Assembly (NCBI RefSeq): GCF_900101475.1
Contig: NZ_FMZV01000002.1
Span: 62,001 to 126,000, forward strand
From: Ruegeria marina
Lineage (GTDB): Bacteria > Pseudomonadota > Alphaproteobacteria > Rhodobacterales > Rhodobacteraceae
DNA: 64,000 nucleotides
Direction of reading: 5' to 3'
The translations under genes were made by a program, and so were the position numbers. Under the pieces are notes generated by a model. The model searched no databases. It was not told the origin of the DNA and worked only from the letters and a program-made list of their open reading frames with translations. Shown in pieces: positions 7,868-17,510 of this stretch. The stretch's first letter is position 1; every line of letters begins with the position of its first letter.

Positions 7868-9460
7868 CTACTGCAACGCCTTGCTCAGAAACTCTTGGAC
7901 CACATTCGACATGTCGAAGGATGCCCCGCCCTGGACCGGAGGGTAATCCGCCAGCGACTGCAGATGCTGGCCCAACAGTACGTTCATGGGCTGGAACAGC
8001 CACGACACCTTCTGGACCAGATGGCCATAGGAATCCGTGCTGTCATAGCTTTCGAACGGATCCATACGCAGGTTGAACACGCGCGGCATCGAATGCGCAA
8101 TGATGTCTCCATAGTAATCCTCGCGGGTGATGAAGTGGAATTTCCACGGCCCCATCCGCACGGCTGCCAGCATCCCTTCGTAATAATGGAAGATGTGGTT
8201 GCGGGCCGAGGCCGCCTCTTCGCCCTTCCAGTACGCCAGGTTGTTGACCCCGTCGATGACCTGCTGGCTCTCCTCCATCACCTCCGCGGCGACATCCTCG
8301 ATACCCGCGGCAGCGGCCAGGGACGTGAACATGTCCTGATGACCCTGGATGCCGTTCAGGACCTTGCCCGCTTCCAGGACACCTGGCCAGCGAAGCATCG
8401 AGATCACGCGAACGCCGCCCTCCCATGTCGTCATCTTCTCACCGCGGAATGGCGTCGTGGCACCATGCGGCCATGAGGAGTGCTCTGGCCCGTTATCGGT
8501 CGAGTACCAGACGATGGTGTTCTCGGCGAGCCCCTGCTCTTCGAGCCAATCGAGCACCAAACCAATGTCATGGTCATGCTGGAGCATGCCTGATCCGTGG
8601 TAATCGGCTTCGGATGTGTATTCTTCTGCCGCATAACGCCACTTGTCGTCCAGCCGGGTGTAAAGGTGCATCCTGCTGGTGTTCAGCCAGACAAAGAACG
8701 GCTCCTCGGCCTCCTTGGCTCTCGCCATGAAGTCCTGGGCGCGCGGGATCACTTCGCCCGCGTCGAAGTTCTTCATCCGTTCCTGCGTCAGCGGTCCGGT
8801 ATCTTCGATCGTCTGCATCCCAACCCGGCCAAACCGGGGTTGTTCGGTCGGATCGTCGGTTTCGCTGGCAAAGCTGTGGATCACGCCGCGCGTGCCGAAC
8901 TGCGCCTCGTACTCTTCCAGGCTGCCGGAGAACGCCTTGCCAAATCGCTGATAGTCGCGCTGCTCGGCCTCCTCCTGCGTGTTCAGGTGATAGAGGTTGC
9001 CAAAAAACTCGTCGAATCCATGCACCGTCGGCAGGTGTTCATTGCGGTCGCCGAGGTGGTTCTTGCCGAAATGCCCGGTGCGGTAGCCGATCTGCTTGAG
9101 TTGTTCCGCCAAAGTCGGCGACGCGGCTTGCAGGCCGAGCGGCGAACCCGGCTGACCAACCGTCGTCATGCCTGAGCGAATCGGGTACTGGCCCGTGATG
9201 AACGCGGCGCGCCCGGCCGTGCAGCTGGGTTGCGCGTAGTGGTCGGTAAACCGCAGTCCTTCTTGGGCAATCCTGTCGATATTCGGGGTCGTATAGCCCA
9301 TCGTCCCCATTCCGTAGGCGGACACGTTCTGCCATCCGATGTCATCCCCCCAGATGACGAGAATGTTGGGTCTGGCGCTGTCTTCCTGAGCCCACACAGG
9401 TACCGCGTGGACTAGCGAAACCAGCGCCAATGTCGCAATTCTTGGAAGTGGTATTCTCAT
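7868..9460 (-). CDS. Exported arylsulfatase (formylglycine-type sulfatase)
   Basis: A 530-residue sulfatase of the alkaline phosphatase superfamily with an N-terminal signal peptide ([23 protein letters not shown]). The metal-binding start is [12 protein letters not shown] (D39, D40). The active-site cysteine to be converted to formylglycine sits in PSC80TAGR, a variant of C-x-P-S-R with A-G instead of P-S, seen in a common branch of bacterial sulfatases. Further metal ligands are in [14 protein letters not shown]. It is expected to hydrolyse sulfate esters in the periplasm. Substrate is unknown, and no formylglycine-generating enzyme is in the window. The start at 9460 has AAGGAA upstream. 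Confidence 0.88.
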   Translation of the reverse strand: MRIPLPRIATLALVSLVHAVPVWAQEDSARPNILVIWGDDIGWQNVSAYGMGTMGYTTPNIDRIAQEGLRFTDHYAQPSCTAGRAAFITGQYPIRSGMTTVGQPGSPLGLQAASPTLAEQLKQIGYRTGHFGKNHLGDRNEHLPTVHGFDEFFGNLYHLNTQEEAEQRDYQRFGKAFSGSLEEYEAQFGTRGVIHSFASETDDPTEQPRFGRVGMQTIEDTGPLTQERMKNFDAGEVIPRAQDFMARAKEAEEPFFVWLNTSRMHLYTRLDDKWRYAAEEYTSEADYHGSGMLQHDHDIGLVLDWLEEQGLAENTIVWYSTDNGPEHSSWPHGATTPFRGEKMTTWEGGVRVISMLRWPGVLEAGKVLNGIQGHQDMFTSLAAAAGIEDVAAEVMEESQQVIDGVNNLAYWKGEEAASARNHIFHYYEGMLAAVRMGPWKFHFITREDYYGDIIAHSMPRVFNLRMDPFESYDSTDSYGHLVQKVSWLFQPMNVLLGQHLQSLADYPPVQGGASFDMSNVVQEFLSKALQ

Positions 9461-9659
9461 CGGCGTAATTCCTTTTTCAGATACTGGAAACAAGGTTTCA
9501 GCTTCTCAAGGTAAATCTCGGCTTCCGTACGTCCACCAGAAAATGAATGCTTTTTGTCGTCCCTTTCGCCGATGGTTTCGGCTGCGGCGATCGCAATCTC
9601 ATCGCGGCGATTGGAAAAACATCTTGCAGCGATCACGGCTGCGACTAGGGTCATGATCC

Positions 9660-10343
9660 ATGATGCTGCGCGTGCTCTTTGTGATCCTGTTCGTCGCGGC
9701 CTGCGGCCGCCCGCTGACCGATACCGAACGCGATTTCGCGTCGCGGCTGCACGGGGCGGCGCTGGATCTGGACCGCGTGCGTCTTGTCGAGGGCGCCCCG
9801 GTGGGCCCCGTCACATTTCACCGCAAGCCCCGCCCCCGCGTGACCTGCCGCGAACGGATTCTGCCGCCAGCCAGGGAAGAGATCGTTACAGCCAAGCCCG
9901 CGGCGGTCACCCTGTTCCAGAAGGTATATTTTACGAGGGACTGGTATGTGGACGACTACCTTCCCGGTTATCCCGAACGGATGAACCTGGTCGCGGCGAT
10001 GCTGCTGGCGCATGAACTGACCCACGTCTGGCAGTGGCAGAACAGGCATGTGACCGGCTATCACCCGCTGAGGGCCGCAGCAGAACACGGTGCCAGCTAC
10101 GACCCCTATCTTTTCGAACTCGAGACTTCGCCCAACTTCCTCGACTACGGCTATGAACAGCAAGGCGCCATTGTCGAAGAATATGTCTGCTGCCGTGCGC
10201 TCGCACCCGAGGCGCCGCGCACCTTGAGACTTCACGGCATGCTGTCAGCGGCTTTCCCGGTCTCCGACCTGCCCCGGGCAAGCCGGGAAAGCGACGTCCT
10301 GCTGCCCTGGAAGGATGCCGAACTGAACGGGATCTGCGACTGA
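9660..10343 (+). CDS. Lipoprotein with HExxH zincin-like motif
   Basis: A 227-residue protein with a lipoprotein signal (LRVLFVILFVAACG, lipidated Cys about residue 15). The central motif LAHELTHVWQWQ carries HELTH, the gluzincin HExxH pattern. A further acidic segment GAIVEEYVCCRAL about 60 residues later could supply the third ligand. Similar proteins in Rhodobacterales are annotated only as hypothetical. It may be a membrane-anchored metallopeptidase or a non-catalytic zinc-binding protein. Two ATG codons in tandem (9660, 9663) leave the exact start uncertain. An AT-rich hairpin follows 19 bases after the stop. Confidence 0.65.
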   Translation: MMLRVLFVILFVAACGRPLTDTERDFASRLHGAALDLDRVRLVEGAPVGPVTFHRKPRPRVTCRERILPPAREEIVTAKPAAVTLFQKVYFTRDWYVDDYLPGYPERMNLVAAMLLAHELTHVWQWQNRHVTGYHPLRAAAEHGASYDPYLFELETSPNFLDYGYEQQGAIVEEYVCCRALAPEAPRTLRLHGMLSAAFPVSDLPRASRESDVLLPWKDAELNGICD

Positions 10344-10362
10344 CACCGCCTTAGAGCCCCCA

Positions 10363-10385
10363 AAGAAAATTCGCCGAATTTTCTT
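10363..10385. terminator. AT-rich hairpin terminator, likely bidirectional
   Basis: A perfect 10-bp inverted repeat (AAGAAAATTC / GAATTTTCTT) with a GCC loop lies between the convergent HELTH lipoprotein and cytochrome c genes. The stem itself provides the T-rich 3' side on both strands. A similar TTCG-centred hairpin follows betA at 38251. Confidence 0.7.
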
Positions 10386-10408
10386 GTCCGCCGTCCGCGG
10401 CGATCGGA

Positions 10409-10816
10409 TCATCCTTGCTCGGCCACCTGAATGCTTTCGAGATAGACCAGCAGTGCCGCCAGCGGTCGCGGTGTCGGTGTCGGCAGTCCGTCGATGTCGA
10501 CGGGGACCAGTTCACCTTCCAGCAAGGATCCGAATTCGGGCATCACCGTGGCGGATACCTTGCCGTGCCCGTAGCCGTCTATTTTAGACAGGATCTCGGC
10601 GCGCGGAAACTCTCCACCGCGCCGGGCCGCGATCCGCGTCAGATCGGGCGCATCCTGTCCGCCGGCAAGCGTTGCACCCTGTCCCCTGTAGTCATGGCAG
10701 GCGACGCAGTTTCCGGCAAACACCTTTTCTCCTTCGGCCGGGCCCGGCATCGTATCCTCGAAGGAGCACGCCGCCGCTGCCGCAAGGGCAATCAGGCCCC
10801 CGATCATTCCCCGCAT
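10409..10816 (-). CDS. Small c-type cytochrome, third of a tandem trio
   Basis: A 135-residue exported class I cytochrome c. The N-terminus is a lipoprotein-like signal (MIGGLIALAAAAACS) and the haem-binding motif is CVACH, 35 residues in. The distal part GGEFPRAEILSKIDG followed by VMPEFGSLLEGE supplies the probable methionine ligand. The layout matches its two upstream neighbours, indicating gene duplication. The start at 10816 has GAGGA upstream and lies 13 bases after the previous gene. Role unknown: probably periplasmic electron transfer. Confidence 0.82.
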   Translation of the reverse strand: MRGMIGGLIALAAAAACSFEDTMPGPAEGEKVFAGNCVACHDYRGQGATLAGGQDAPDLTRIAARRGGEFPRAEILSKIDGYGHGKVSATVMPEFGSLLEGELVPVDIDGLPTPTPRPLAALLVYLESIQVAEQG

Positions 10817-10829
10817 CCACTTTTCCTCT

Positions 10830-11222
10830 TCAGCGTTTCTGAATCGTTTGGATATAGGCAAGCAGATCGACTATCGGCTGGCTGGTCAACATGGGTTGCC
10901 CGGATTGGGTCTTGATTGCGACATCGCGGCCTTCGAAATAGGGGCCGTAGACCGGCATCGGGCTGCCATGGCTGACCAGCGGATCGCGCCCGTCGATGCG
11001 TTGCACAACACGGGCGACCGGAAACTCGCCCTCTCCCTGCAAGGCGGTCAGGTCTGCGGGCTGAATGATCAGAACACCAGCCATCGGACCCTGCCCGGTC
11101 GCTTCGATCCCGTGGCATGTCGCACAGTGGTGCATGTAGAGCCGTTCCCCCTCGGCCGCGTCCTGTGCAAGGCAGGCCGAGGCTGTCGCCATGAACAAAA
11201 CCGTCGTCAAAGATCGTTTCAT
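10830..11222 (-). CDS. Small periplasmic c-type cytochrome, second of a tandem trio
   Basis: A 130-residue protein with a signal peptide (KRSLTTVLFMATASACLA) and haem motif CATCH. A GEFPVARVVQRIDG segment precedes GSPMPVYGPYFEG, where the Met of PMP is the likely sixth ligand. It ends with PIVDLLAYIQTIQ, a helix shared with the next gene. It lies between its two paralogues on the same strand, 24 bases after the frameshifted copy's stop codon. Electron partner not visible. Confidence 0.85.
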   Translation of the reverse strand: MKRSLTTVLFMATASACLAQDAAEGERLYMHHCATCHGIEATGQGPMAGVLIIQPADLTALQGEGEFPVARVVQRIDGRDPLVSHGSPMPVYGPYFEGRDVAIKTQSGQPMLTSQPIVDLLAYIQTIQKR

Positions 11223-11246
11223 CTGATCGGATACTCCCTTTTCAAG

Positions 11247-11632
11247 TCACATATCCTGTAGCGTTTCCGGATATCGCGCCAGGTCAAGCAGAGGCTCCGG
11301 CGTTTTGCTCCTCTCGCCGTCCGGAGCCTCCCACCAGACGGTGGGGTCCGACAGGGCACGGTCGAACTCGGGCATGGGCCGGCACGTGACTTGCCTGGAC
11401 AACCCTGGATGGAAGCCATGACACGCCTTGTCGGAAAGATACCCCCATTGACCGCCCTCAACCCCCGCAGACTTGCGGGCGCGATCGGCGATTGACCACT
11501 TGCCGAGCCCTCTCCTTCCCCCGTAACACCATGGCAAACGACGCAATTCTTGGCAAACAATCGCGCCCCTCGGCTTTCGGGAGGTGGCGCACAGGCCGCC
11601 ACCAAAAGGGTCATCAGAACCGAAGTTTGCAT
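11247..11632 (-). pseudogene. Frameshifted c-type cytochrome, first of the tandem trio
   Basis: The start ATG at 11632 opens a frame with lipoprotein signal (VLMTLLVAACA), haem motif CVVCH and GGIFPTRRVMASIQG. The frame then loses homology. A different frame continues the family pattern with CRPMPEFDRALSDPTVWWEA and the closing helix PLLDLARYPETLQDM, ending at TGA 11247-11249. The switch lies between 11376 and 11401 and fits a single missing base. The haem site is intact but the methionine-ligand half is out of frame. A sequencing error is possible; otherwise this copy is inactive or shortened. Confidence 0.72.
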
Positions 11633-11731
11633 CACAACCCTGTTTTCTCCCGACCCGGTTTCCAGTCTTGTGCATCCCGCCTACGGCGGCAATGATCCAG
11701 ATCAACACAACCCCGGACAGGAACCATCGGA

Positions 11732-12169
11732 ATGCCTCATTACGCCGCCCTCATGCTGATCGCCGGAATAGGAATTCCGGTTCTGGCCGCATTGAACGCA
11801 GCCCTTGGGCGGATCATCGGCTCACCCACCGTTGCCGGTGTGGTCCTGTTTGCGGTGGCCTTCGGAGCCGCGGCGGGGTTGATGTTTGTGTTTCCCGGCC
11901 CGCAGGCCCTGGGCAAGCTGGGCGGCGCGCCACGCCACCTGTTCCTGGGCGGTTTGCTGGTGGCCTTCTACGTGCTGTCGATCACCCATGTCGCCCCGCA
12001 TTTCGGGGTGGGCAACGCGGTTTTCTTCGTGCTGCTCGGACAGCTGATCTCGGCGGCGGCAATCGACCATTTCGGCCTGTTCGGAGCCCAGATCAGCCCG
12101 CTAGGACTGACCCGTGCGGGCGGCATTGCCCTGATGGCGGCCGGGGTCTGGCTTACGCAGCAGGCGTAA
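11732..12169 (+). CDS. DMT-superfamily small membrane protein (YdcZ/DUF606-like)
   Basis: A 145-residue protein with five hydrophobic helices. It matches the DUF606/YdcZ family, half-size relatives of drug/metabolite transporters. Hallmarks are the start [61 protein letters not shown] (in parts), and DHFGLFG. Such proteins usually act as dimers; the substrate is unknown. Its 3' end overlaps the convergent lolD gene by 17 bases. Confidence 0.8.
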   Translation: MPHYAALMLIAGIGIPVLAALNAALGRIIGSPTVAGVVLFAVAFGAAAGLMFVFPGPQALGKLGGAPRHLFLGGLLVAFYVLSITHVAPHFGVGNAVFFVLLGQLISAAAIDHFGLFGAQISPLGLTRAGGIALMAAGVWLTQQA

Positions 12170-12839
12170 GCCGCCCGTCCTCCAGCCGCAGCACCCGGTC
12201 CATCCGGTCGGCAAGGTCCATGTTATGTGTGGCGATCAGTGCCGAAAGGCCGGTTCCGCGCACAAGTTCCAGCAGCGCATCGAAAACCTTGTCCGAGGTC
12301 GCGGGGTCGAGGTTTCCGGTCGGCTCATCGGCCAGCAACAGACGTGGCGCGTTGGCCAGCGCCCGGCAGAAGGCCACGCGCTGCTGTTCGCCGCCGGACA
12401 GGGCCGCCGGACGGTGCCCCGCGCGTTCGGCGACCCCGACCCTTGTCAGCAAATCCATCGCGCGGGCCTGCGCCGCGCGCTCCGAAACCCCGTTGGCCAG
12501 TTGCGGCAGGGTCACGTTCTCCAGCGCCGTGAACTCGGGCAGCAGGTGGTGAAACTGGTAGACGAACCCCACGTCCTGCCGCCGCACGGCGGTGCGCGCC
12601 CTGTCGCCGCGCCCGGTCATGTCCTGGCCTGCAATCTCCACCGCGCCTGCGTCGGGTACATCCAGCAGGCCCGCGATATGGAGAAGTGTCGATTTGCCCG
12701 CGCCCGAAGGGGCGACCAGCGCCACCATCTCGCCCGCGCGCAACGCCAGGTCGACGCCGCGCAGCACCCGCACCTCGCCGGGCGTGCCGGGCAGATAGGT
12801 CTTCTCGATCCCGCTCAGGCGTAGCGTCACGTCATTCAT
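12153..12839 (-). CDS. lolD: Lipoprotein-releasing system ATP-binding protein LolD
   Basis: A 228-residue ABC ATPase with Walker [11 protein letters not shown]-loop [12 protein letters not shown], signature [15 protein letters not shown], Walker [13 protein letters not shown] and switch [10 protein letters not shown]. The [14 protein letters not shown] segment after the Q-loop is typical of LolD. With LolC/E it powers release of mature lipoproteins from the inner membrane to LolA. Its ATG lies inside the last codons of the permease gene (8-base overlap), so they form one operon. Confidence 0.93.
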   Translation of the reverse strand: MNDVTLRLSGIEKTYLPGTPGEVRVLRGVDLALRAGEMVALVAPSGAGKSTLLHIAGLLDVPDAGAVEIAGQDMTGRGDRARTAVRRQDVGFVYQFHHLLPEFTALENVTLPQLANGVSERAAQARAMDLLTRVGVAERAGHRPAALSGGEQQRVAFCRALANAPRLLLADEPTGNLDPATSDKVFDALLELVRGTGLSALIATHNMDLADRMDRVLRLEDGRLTPAA

Positions 12840-14118
12840 AGCGCAGCGCCTCCACCGGGTTCAGCCGCGCCGCGCGGCGGGCCGGGAAATAGGTCACGAC
12901 AAAGGAAAGGCCCAGTGACAGGCCCGCCGCCTTGAGCACGTCGGCAAACCGAAGCTCGGCCGGCAAGGCGTAGATACCGCGGATTGCGGGATCCCAGACC
13001 CCGCCGCCCATCACATAGTTTACAAAGGAAAAAATCGGATCGATATAGATCGCGAACAGGCAACCCAACAGTACGCCGCAGACGGTGCCGATGATGCCGG
13101 TGAACGCACCGCAGATGAAGAAGACGCGCAGGACCGAGCCCTCGCTCAGCCCGATGGTGCGCAGGATGCCGATGTCGCGGCCCTTGTTCTTGACCAGCAT
13201 GATCAGGCCCGAGACGATGTTCATCGTGGCGATCAGGACGAGGATCGACAGGATGATGAACATCACGTTGTCCTCGACCTCGAGCGCACGCAGGAAACCG
13301 CCCGAGGCGTCCTGCCAGGTCCAGACCTGCGCCGCCCCGCCGGCGGCGGTCAGGATCGGGATCAGAACCCGGTCGAGCGCCTCGGGCTCGGCCACCATGA
13401 CCTCGATCTCGTCAGCCACCCCCTCACGGTTGAAATAGCTCTGCGCCTCGGCAAACGGCATGTAAATCCGTGTACGGTCAATATCATAGCGGCCAGCGGA
13501 GAAGACATAGACCACCTCGTAGGCGTTCACGCGCGGCGAGGTCCCCATGGGTGTCCGGGCGCCGTTCGGTGAGATCAGCTTGATGCGGTCGCCGACCGTG
13601 ACGCCAAGCTCGCGCGCGATGCCGGAGCCTATGGCGATGCCCTCGTCGAAACGGGAGAGGTCGCCGTAGGAGCGGTCGTTGTCCACGATGCCGGGCAGGC
13701 CGGCGAGGTCGGCGGCGGCGATGCCAAAGACCTCGACCCCCGCGTTGCGGGTCTGGGCCGAGGCCATCACCTGGCCCTTGACCAGCGGCGCGGCGCGGGT
13801 CACGCCGGGCACCTGCGCCACCCGCGCGGCCATTTCCGAATAGTCGGAAATGGTCCGGTCGATCTGGCCGTTCTCGCGGATTATTCCGCTATTATAAACG
13901 GTTACATGTGCATTGGCGCCCAGGATGGTGCCCACGAAATCGGACCGGAACCCCGAGCGCACCGCCAGTGTCGCGATCAGGGCAAACACCGCCAGCGTGA
14001 TACCGATCAGGCTGATCCAGGTCATCACGCTGACGCCGCCCTCGGCGCGGCGGGCGCGGAGGTAGCGCCAGGCGATCTTCCACTCGAAAGGGGCGAAGGG
14101 TGCCGGTTGTCTGGCCAT
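12832..14118 (-). CDS. Lipoprotein-releasing ABC transporter permease (LolC/LolE family)
   Basis: A 428-residue MacB/FtsX-type permease: one N-terminal transmembrane helix after [22 protein letters not shown] (in parts), a large periplasmic domain, then three C-terminal helices ([28 protein letters not shown] and following). The end [17 protein letters not shown] is a family hallmark. A single LolC/E gene coupled to lolD suggests a homodimeric LolF-like exporter, as in many non-gamma proteobacteria. The start has AGGAG about nine bases upstream. Confidence 0.92.
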   Translation of the reverse strand: MARQPAPFAPFEWKIAWRYLRARRAEGGVSVMTWISLIGITLAVFALIATLAVRSGFRSDFVGTILGANAHVTVYNSGIIRENGQIDRTISDYSEMAARVAQVPGVTRAAPLVKGQVMASAQTRNAGVEVFGIAAADLAGLPGIVDNDRSYGDLSRFDEGIAIGSGIARELGVTVGDRIKLISPNGARTPMGTSPRVNAYEVVYVFSAGRYDIDRTRIYMPFAEAQSYFNREGVADEIEVMVAEPEALDRVLIPILTAAGGAAQVWTWQDASGGFLRALEVEDNVMFIILSILVLIATMNIVSGLIMLVKNKGRDIGILRTIGLSEGSVLRVFFICGAFTGIIGTVCGVLLGCLFAIYIDPIFSFVNYVMGGGVWDPAIRGIYALPAELRFADVLKAAGLSLGLSFVVTYFPARRAARLNPVEALRYE

Positions 14119-14144
14119 GTCTGGCTCCTGCTCGTTTGCGGGCG

Positions 14145-14173
14145 ATGTACGTCGTTTTGACCGTTTTGTACAT
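14145..14173. promoter_or_regulatory. Inverted repeat with internal direct repeats upstream of lolC-like gene
   Basis: ATGTAC (14145-14150) and GTACAT (14168-14173) form a 6-bp dyad around two direct copies of CGTTTTG (14153-14159, 14162-14168) spaced 9 bases. A third CGTTTT occurs at 14194. The element lies 27 bases upstream of the permease start. It may be an operator; no regulator is identified. The rest of 14174-14459, before the small hypothetical gene, shows nothing else I can name. Confidence 0.3.
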
Positions 14174-14459
14174 GGTCTGACCCCGCGATGTGCCGTTTTC
14201 TACAGGGCCTGTCCGGGATGCACAAAGCCCTCCGGCGGTCATCCGCGTGGGGGGTCAAGCCCGCGCCGCGGCGCAACCGGCTGCCACAACTCGGGCCACG
14301 GTTTCCAATTTCGAAACATTGTGGCAACAGGGGCGGTCTTTAGACACCGAAATACCTCAGATTTTGACCAAAATTAATGCAATGCGCAGTCAGGTTTTGA
14401 GTCTGCAATACACAAGTGTCACCATTGCCAGACTGGGGGGCATCGCGAGAGAGGTGCTC

Positions 14460-14813
14460 ATGACCGCGACGAAAGAGATATCAGCCATGGCCTCGAACGG
14501 GCCCGCCACGATCGACTGCGAAACCGCGGCGCTGATCCGGGCAGTGATCCTGCCGCTTTTCGAAGCGGCCCGGTCCTGGCCCGAACTGATCGACGCCATG
14601 CAGAAACGGGGCTATGGCCTGGCGTTTCGCGAAGGTACGTTTTGCATAACCGAAGCAGACACCGGCGCCCGCCTCTGCGGGCTGCGGTTCCTTGGCCTGA
14701 CCATGGAACAACTGATCGAGCGTATGGGCAGGCCGTGTGTGAAGGCCGCCCCTGGCGGTACGGCGGACGGCTGCCTGATGCGCAACCCGCCCGTCCGCGC
14801 CGCCATTCACTGA
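14460..14813 (+). CDS. Hypothetical protein
   Basis: A 117-residue soluble protein of unknown family. The ATG at 14460 is chosen because AGAGAGGTG lies five to ten bases upstream and coding character begins there. Notable segments are a helix IRAVILPLFEAARSWPELIDAMQKRGYGLAFREG (quoted in parts) and the strand-like ITEADTGARLCGLRFLGLTMEQL. The KRGYGLAFREG pattern recalls the small recognition module found at the C-termini of some relaxase-like proteins, but nothing else supports mobilisation. It converges with proS across a hairpin. Confidence 0.55.
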   Translation: MTATKEISAMASNGPATIDCETAALIRAVILPLFEAARSWPELIDAMQKRGYGLAFREGTFCITEADTGARLCGLRFLGLTMEQLIERMGRPCVKAAPGGTADGCLMRNPPVRAAIH

Positions 14814-14819
14814 ACGATC

Positions 14820-14837
14820 TGGGCCGCTGGCGGCCCA
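14820..14837. terminator. Hairpin between the convergent hypothetical gene and proS
   Basis: A 7-bp perfect stem (TGGGCCG / CGGCCCA) with a CTGG loop sits in the 39-base convergent gap. There is no clear T-run, so termination efficiency is uncertain. Confidence 0.45.
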
Positions 14838-14852
14838 AACGCCACGGATGCC

Positions 14853-16247
14853 TTACAGCCAGGTGTGGAAGGACCGGCCGGCCATCGGCTCCTCGCGCAA
14901 GAGATGCGGATGGTGCGGCGCATAGATCTCGGCCACTTTCCGGACCGCCTCTTCGGGGCTGAGTTCTACACTTTCGCCGGTCTTGCGACTGGTCAGTTCC
15001 ACCACCCCGTTCTTCAACCCGCGCGGACCCACGGTGATGCGCCACGGCAGGCCGATCAGGTCCATGGTGGCGAACTTGCCCCCTGCCCGTTCGTTGGTGT
15101 CGTCATAGAGCGGCTCAAGCCCGATGGCGGTCAACGCGGAATAGAGCTTGTCGCAGGCGGCGTCCGCCTCGGCATCGCCCTGTTTCAGGTTCACGATGCC
15201 GCAGTGGAAGGGGGTCACGCCTTCGGGCCAGATGATGCCCTTGTCGTCATGGCTGGCCTCGATGATGGCGCCGATGAGACGCGAGACGCCGATGCCGTGG
15301 CTACCCATGTGCACCGGAACCGGCTTGCCGTCGGGGCCCTGCACGGTGGCGCTCAGCGGGTCGGAATACTTGGTGCCGAAATAGAAGATCTGGCCCACCT
15401 CGATGCCGCGCGCGCTGCGGCGGCGTTCCTCGGGGATCTGGTTGAACACCGCCTCGTCATGGGTTTCGTCGGTTCGGGCGTAGAGCGAGGTGAACTCCTC
15501 CATCACCGCGCGGCACTGTTCATGGCTGTCATAGTCGATCTCGCGCTGCCCGAGGCGGATGTCGGTCACCTTGCTGTCATAGAAGACTTCGGATTCGCCG
15601 GTCTCGGCCAGCACCAGGAATTCATGGGTGTCGTCGCCGCCGATCGGACCGCTGTCGGCGCGCATCGGGATCGCCTGAAGCCCCATGCGTTCGTAGGTGC
15701 GGATGTAGCTGACCAGGTGGCGGTTGTAGGAATGCAGCGCGTCTTCCTTGGTGAGGTCGAAATTGTAGCCGTCCTTCATCAGGAACTCGCGGCCGCGCAT
15801 GACGCCGAAGCGGGGGCGGATCTCGTCGCGGAATTTCCACTGGATGTGGTAGAGGGTCAGCGGCAGGTCCTTGTAGCTGCTGACATGACCGCGGAAGATG
15901 TCGGTGATCAGTTCCTCGTTGGTGGGGCCATAGAGCATGTCGCGCCCGTGGCGGTCGGTGATGCGCAGCATCTCTTCGCCGTAATCGTCGTATCGGCCGC
16001 TTTCGCGCCAGAGGTCGGCCGATTGCAGGGTCGGCATCAGCATCGGAATGTGACCGGCGCGGATCTGTTCCTCGTGCACGATGTTTTCCAGCTTGCGCAG
16101 CACCTTGAAGCCCAGCGGCAGCCAGGAATAGATGCCGGCCTGGGCCTGCTTGATCATGCCGGCGCGCAGCATCAGGCGGTGGCTGACGATCTGGGCCTCA
16201 GCGGGGTTTTCCTTGAGAACGGGCAGAAAGTATCGCGACAGGCGCAT
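14853..16247 (-). CDS. proS: Prolyl-tRNA synthetase (short alphaproteobacterial form)
   Basis: A 464-residue class II aminoacyl-tRNA synthetase. The start [15 protein letters not shown] is the standard proS opening. Motif 2 is in [14 protein letters not shown] with [16 protein letters not shown] after it; motif 3 is [13 protein letters not shown]. The C-terminal anticodon-binding domain follows ([20 protein letters not shown]). The editing insertion of E. coli ProRS is absent, as expected for the short form near 450 residues. It charges tRNA-Pro. A long in-frame upstream extension has no homology and is not used. Confidence 0.95.
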   Translation of the reverse strand: MRLSRYFLPVLKENPAEAQIVSHRLMLRAGMIKQAQAGIYSWLPLGFKVLRKLENIVHEEQIRAGHIPMLMPTLQSADLWRESGRYDDYGEEMLRITDRHGRDMLYGPTNEELITDIFRGHVSSYKDLPLTLYHIQWKFRDEIRPRFGVMRGREFLMKDGYNFDLTKEDALHSYNRHLVSYIRTYERMGLQAIPMRADSGPIGGDDTHEFLVLAETGESEVFYDSKVTDIRLGQREIDYDSHEQCRAVMEEFTSLYARTDETHDEAVFNQIPEERRRSARGIEVGQIFYFGTKYSDPLSATVQGPDGKPVPVHMGSHGIGVSRLIGAIIEASHDDKGIIWPEGVTPFHCGIVNLKQGDAEADAACDKLYSALTAIGLEPLYDDTNERAGGKFATMDLIGLPWRITVGPRGLKNGVVELTSRKTGESVELSPEEAVRKVAEIYAPHHPHLLREEPMAGRSFHTWL

Positions 16248-16560
16248 CGGGCAGGGTCTTTCGTGAAGGAACGTTTCAGAGCGGTCTAAGACAAAGGTCC
16301 GCGACAGGCAATCGTCCTGCTGCGGTTTCAGAGTGGCGAACAGCGTGAATTTGCGGGCTCGGAGGTCAACAAGACGCCGGCCCTTTGGGGAAGGACCGGC
16401 GCCAGTGCTCCACCGGGGTAATTCCCGGCCTGCCCGGACCACGGGACAAGGCGCCGACGGACAGGCCGAAATTTCCTGCCGGGCACCCGTGGGAACGGGT
16501 TCACTCACGAAGCCGTGACAAGGTGCATCGGGCGGCAGGGGAAGGCCAGTGCGGAAAACC
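16248..16560. other. Intergenic region between luxR-type gene and proS
   Basis: 313 bases separating two minus-strand genes. It must hold the proS promoter. I see no RNA gene, repeat or convincing small gene in it, and no strong hairpin with a T-run. Confidence 0.5.
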
Positions 16561-17373
16561 TCAGTCCCGAGCCGACCCGGAGGCATCCGGGCCTGCAAAC
16601 ATCTGGTTGAGAAAGGCCGCCTTGCCCACTGCCTGGGCGGTGGTCTCGACCCCCAGCGCATCGCGGGCCTTGCGCAGGTGTTTCTCGATGGCGCTGAGCG
16701 AAAGGCCGGTCAGGACCTGGATGTCCTGCATGGTCTTGCCGTCGGCAACCCATTCGAGCAATTCGCGCTGGCGTCGGCTGAGGCAGCCGCCCGGCACCGG
16801 CAGCGGCAGTTGCGAGATCTTGAGATGGGCCATGTTGCAGATCGCCAGAACCGATGCCGAGATACCGGGCCAGCGGTCATCGAGCGCGGCCTGGGATTCG
16901 TCCGGTGCCGCAGCCAGGCCCATGGCGCCCTTGCAGCGGCGGCCGCCTTCGGCAAACGAGACCGAGATTCCGGCGCGTCGGCGCCCTGCCCCCATCTCGT
17001 CCATCGCCGCGCATTCACCAGGCGACAGCCGGCCGGCGGCGCGTTCGGCATGGACCCAGCCCCAGGACACCGCACCCGTGTTTTCCAGCACCCAGCGGTA
17101 TTCGGCGGTCCGGCGATAGAGACCCGAGGTGTGATGCGCGCGCACCCTGTCGAGCGCATGGGTGCTGAGAAAAAGCACATCCTGCGGATCACCGATGCTG
17201 GTGCCGACACGCCCGCGGGTCAGGCCATAGTTCACCCGCTCGAACCCGAACTGCCCTAACCCGGACACCAGCAACGCCCAGACGGCGCCGATATCGGGCG
17301 CGACGGCGATACGGTTGACCATGCCGAGAACCTCTTGCGCCCGTGTCTCTTGCCAATCCGCGTAACTGCTCAT
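16561..17373 (-). CDS. LuxR-family regulator with N-terminal autoinducer-binding-like domain
   Basis: A 270-residue transcription factor. Residues about 10-175 resemble an acyl-homoserine-lactone-binding domain ([27 protein letters not shown]), though the usual conserved Trp/Tyr/Asp set is only partly recognisable. Residues about 200-260 are a GerE helix-turn-helix: [45 protein letters not shown] (in parts). No luxI homologue is present, so it is an orphan (solo) LuxR. It is divergent from the AI-2E permease gene across 137 bases containing an imperfect 11-bp inverted repeat near 17404-17460. Confidence 0.82.
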   Translation of the reverse strand: MSSYADWQETRAQEVLGMVNRIAVAPDIGAVWALLVSGLGQFGFERVNYGLTRGRVGTSIGDPQDVLFLSTHALDRVRAHHTSGLYRRTAEYRWVLENTGAVSWGWVHAERAAGRLSPGECAAMDEMGAGRRRAGISVSFAEGGRRCKGAMGLAAAPDESQAALDDRWPGISASVLAICNMAHLKISQLPLPVPGGCLSRRQRELLEWVADGKTMQDIQVLTGLSLSAIEKHLRKARDALGVETTAQAVGKAAFLNQMFAGPDASGSARD

Positions 17374-17510
17374 GTACCTGTTCCCAAACTCGCAAAGCAA
17401 AACGGCCTGCAAGCACGCGGCCGGTTGTATGGTCTCTGACCGAGTGAAAGCTTGCAAGCCCCGCCCGCATCGGCGAAAACCGGGATCGAACCCATCGAAC
17501 CGGAGGCGGC

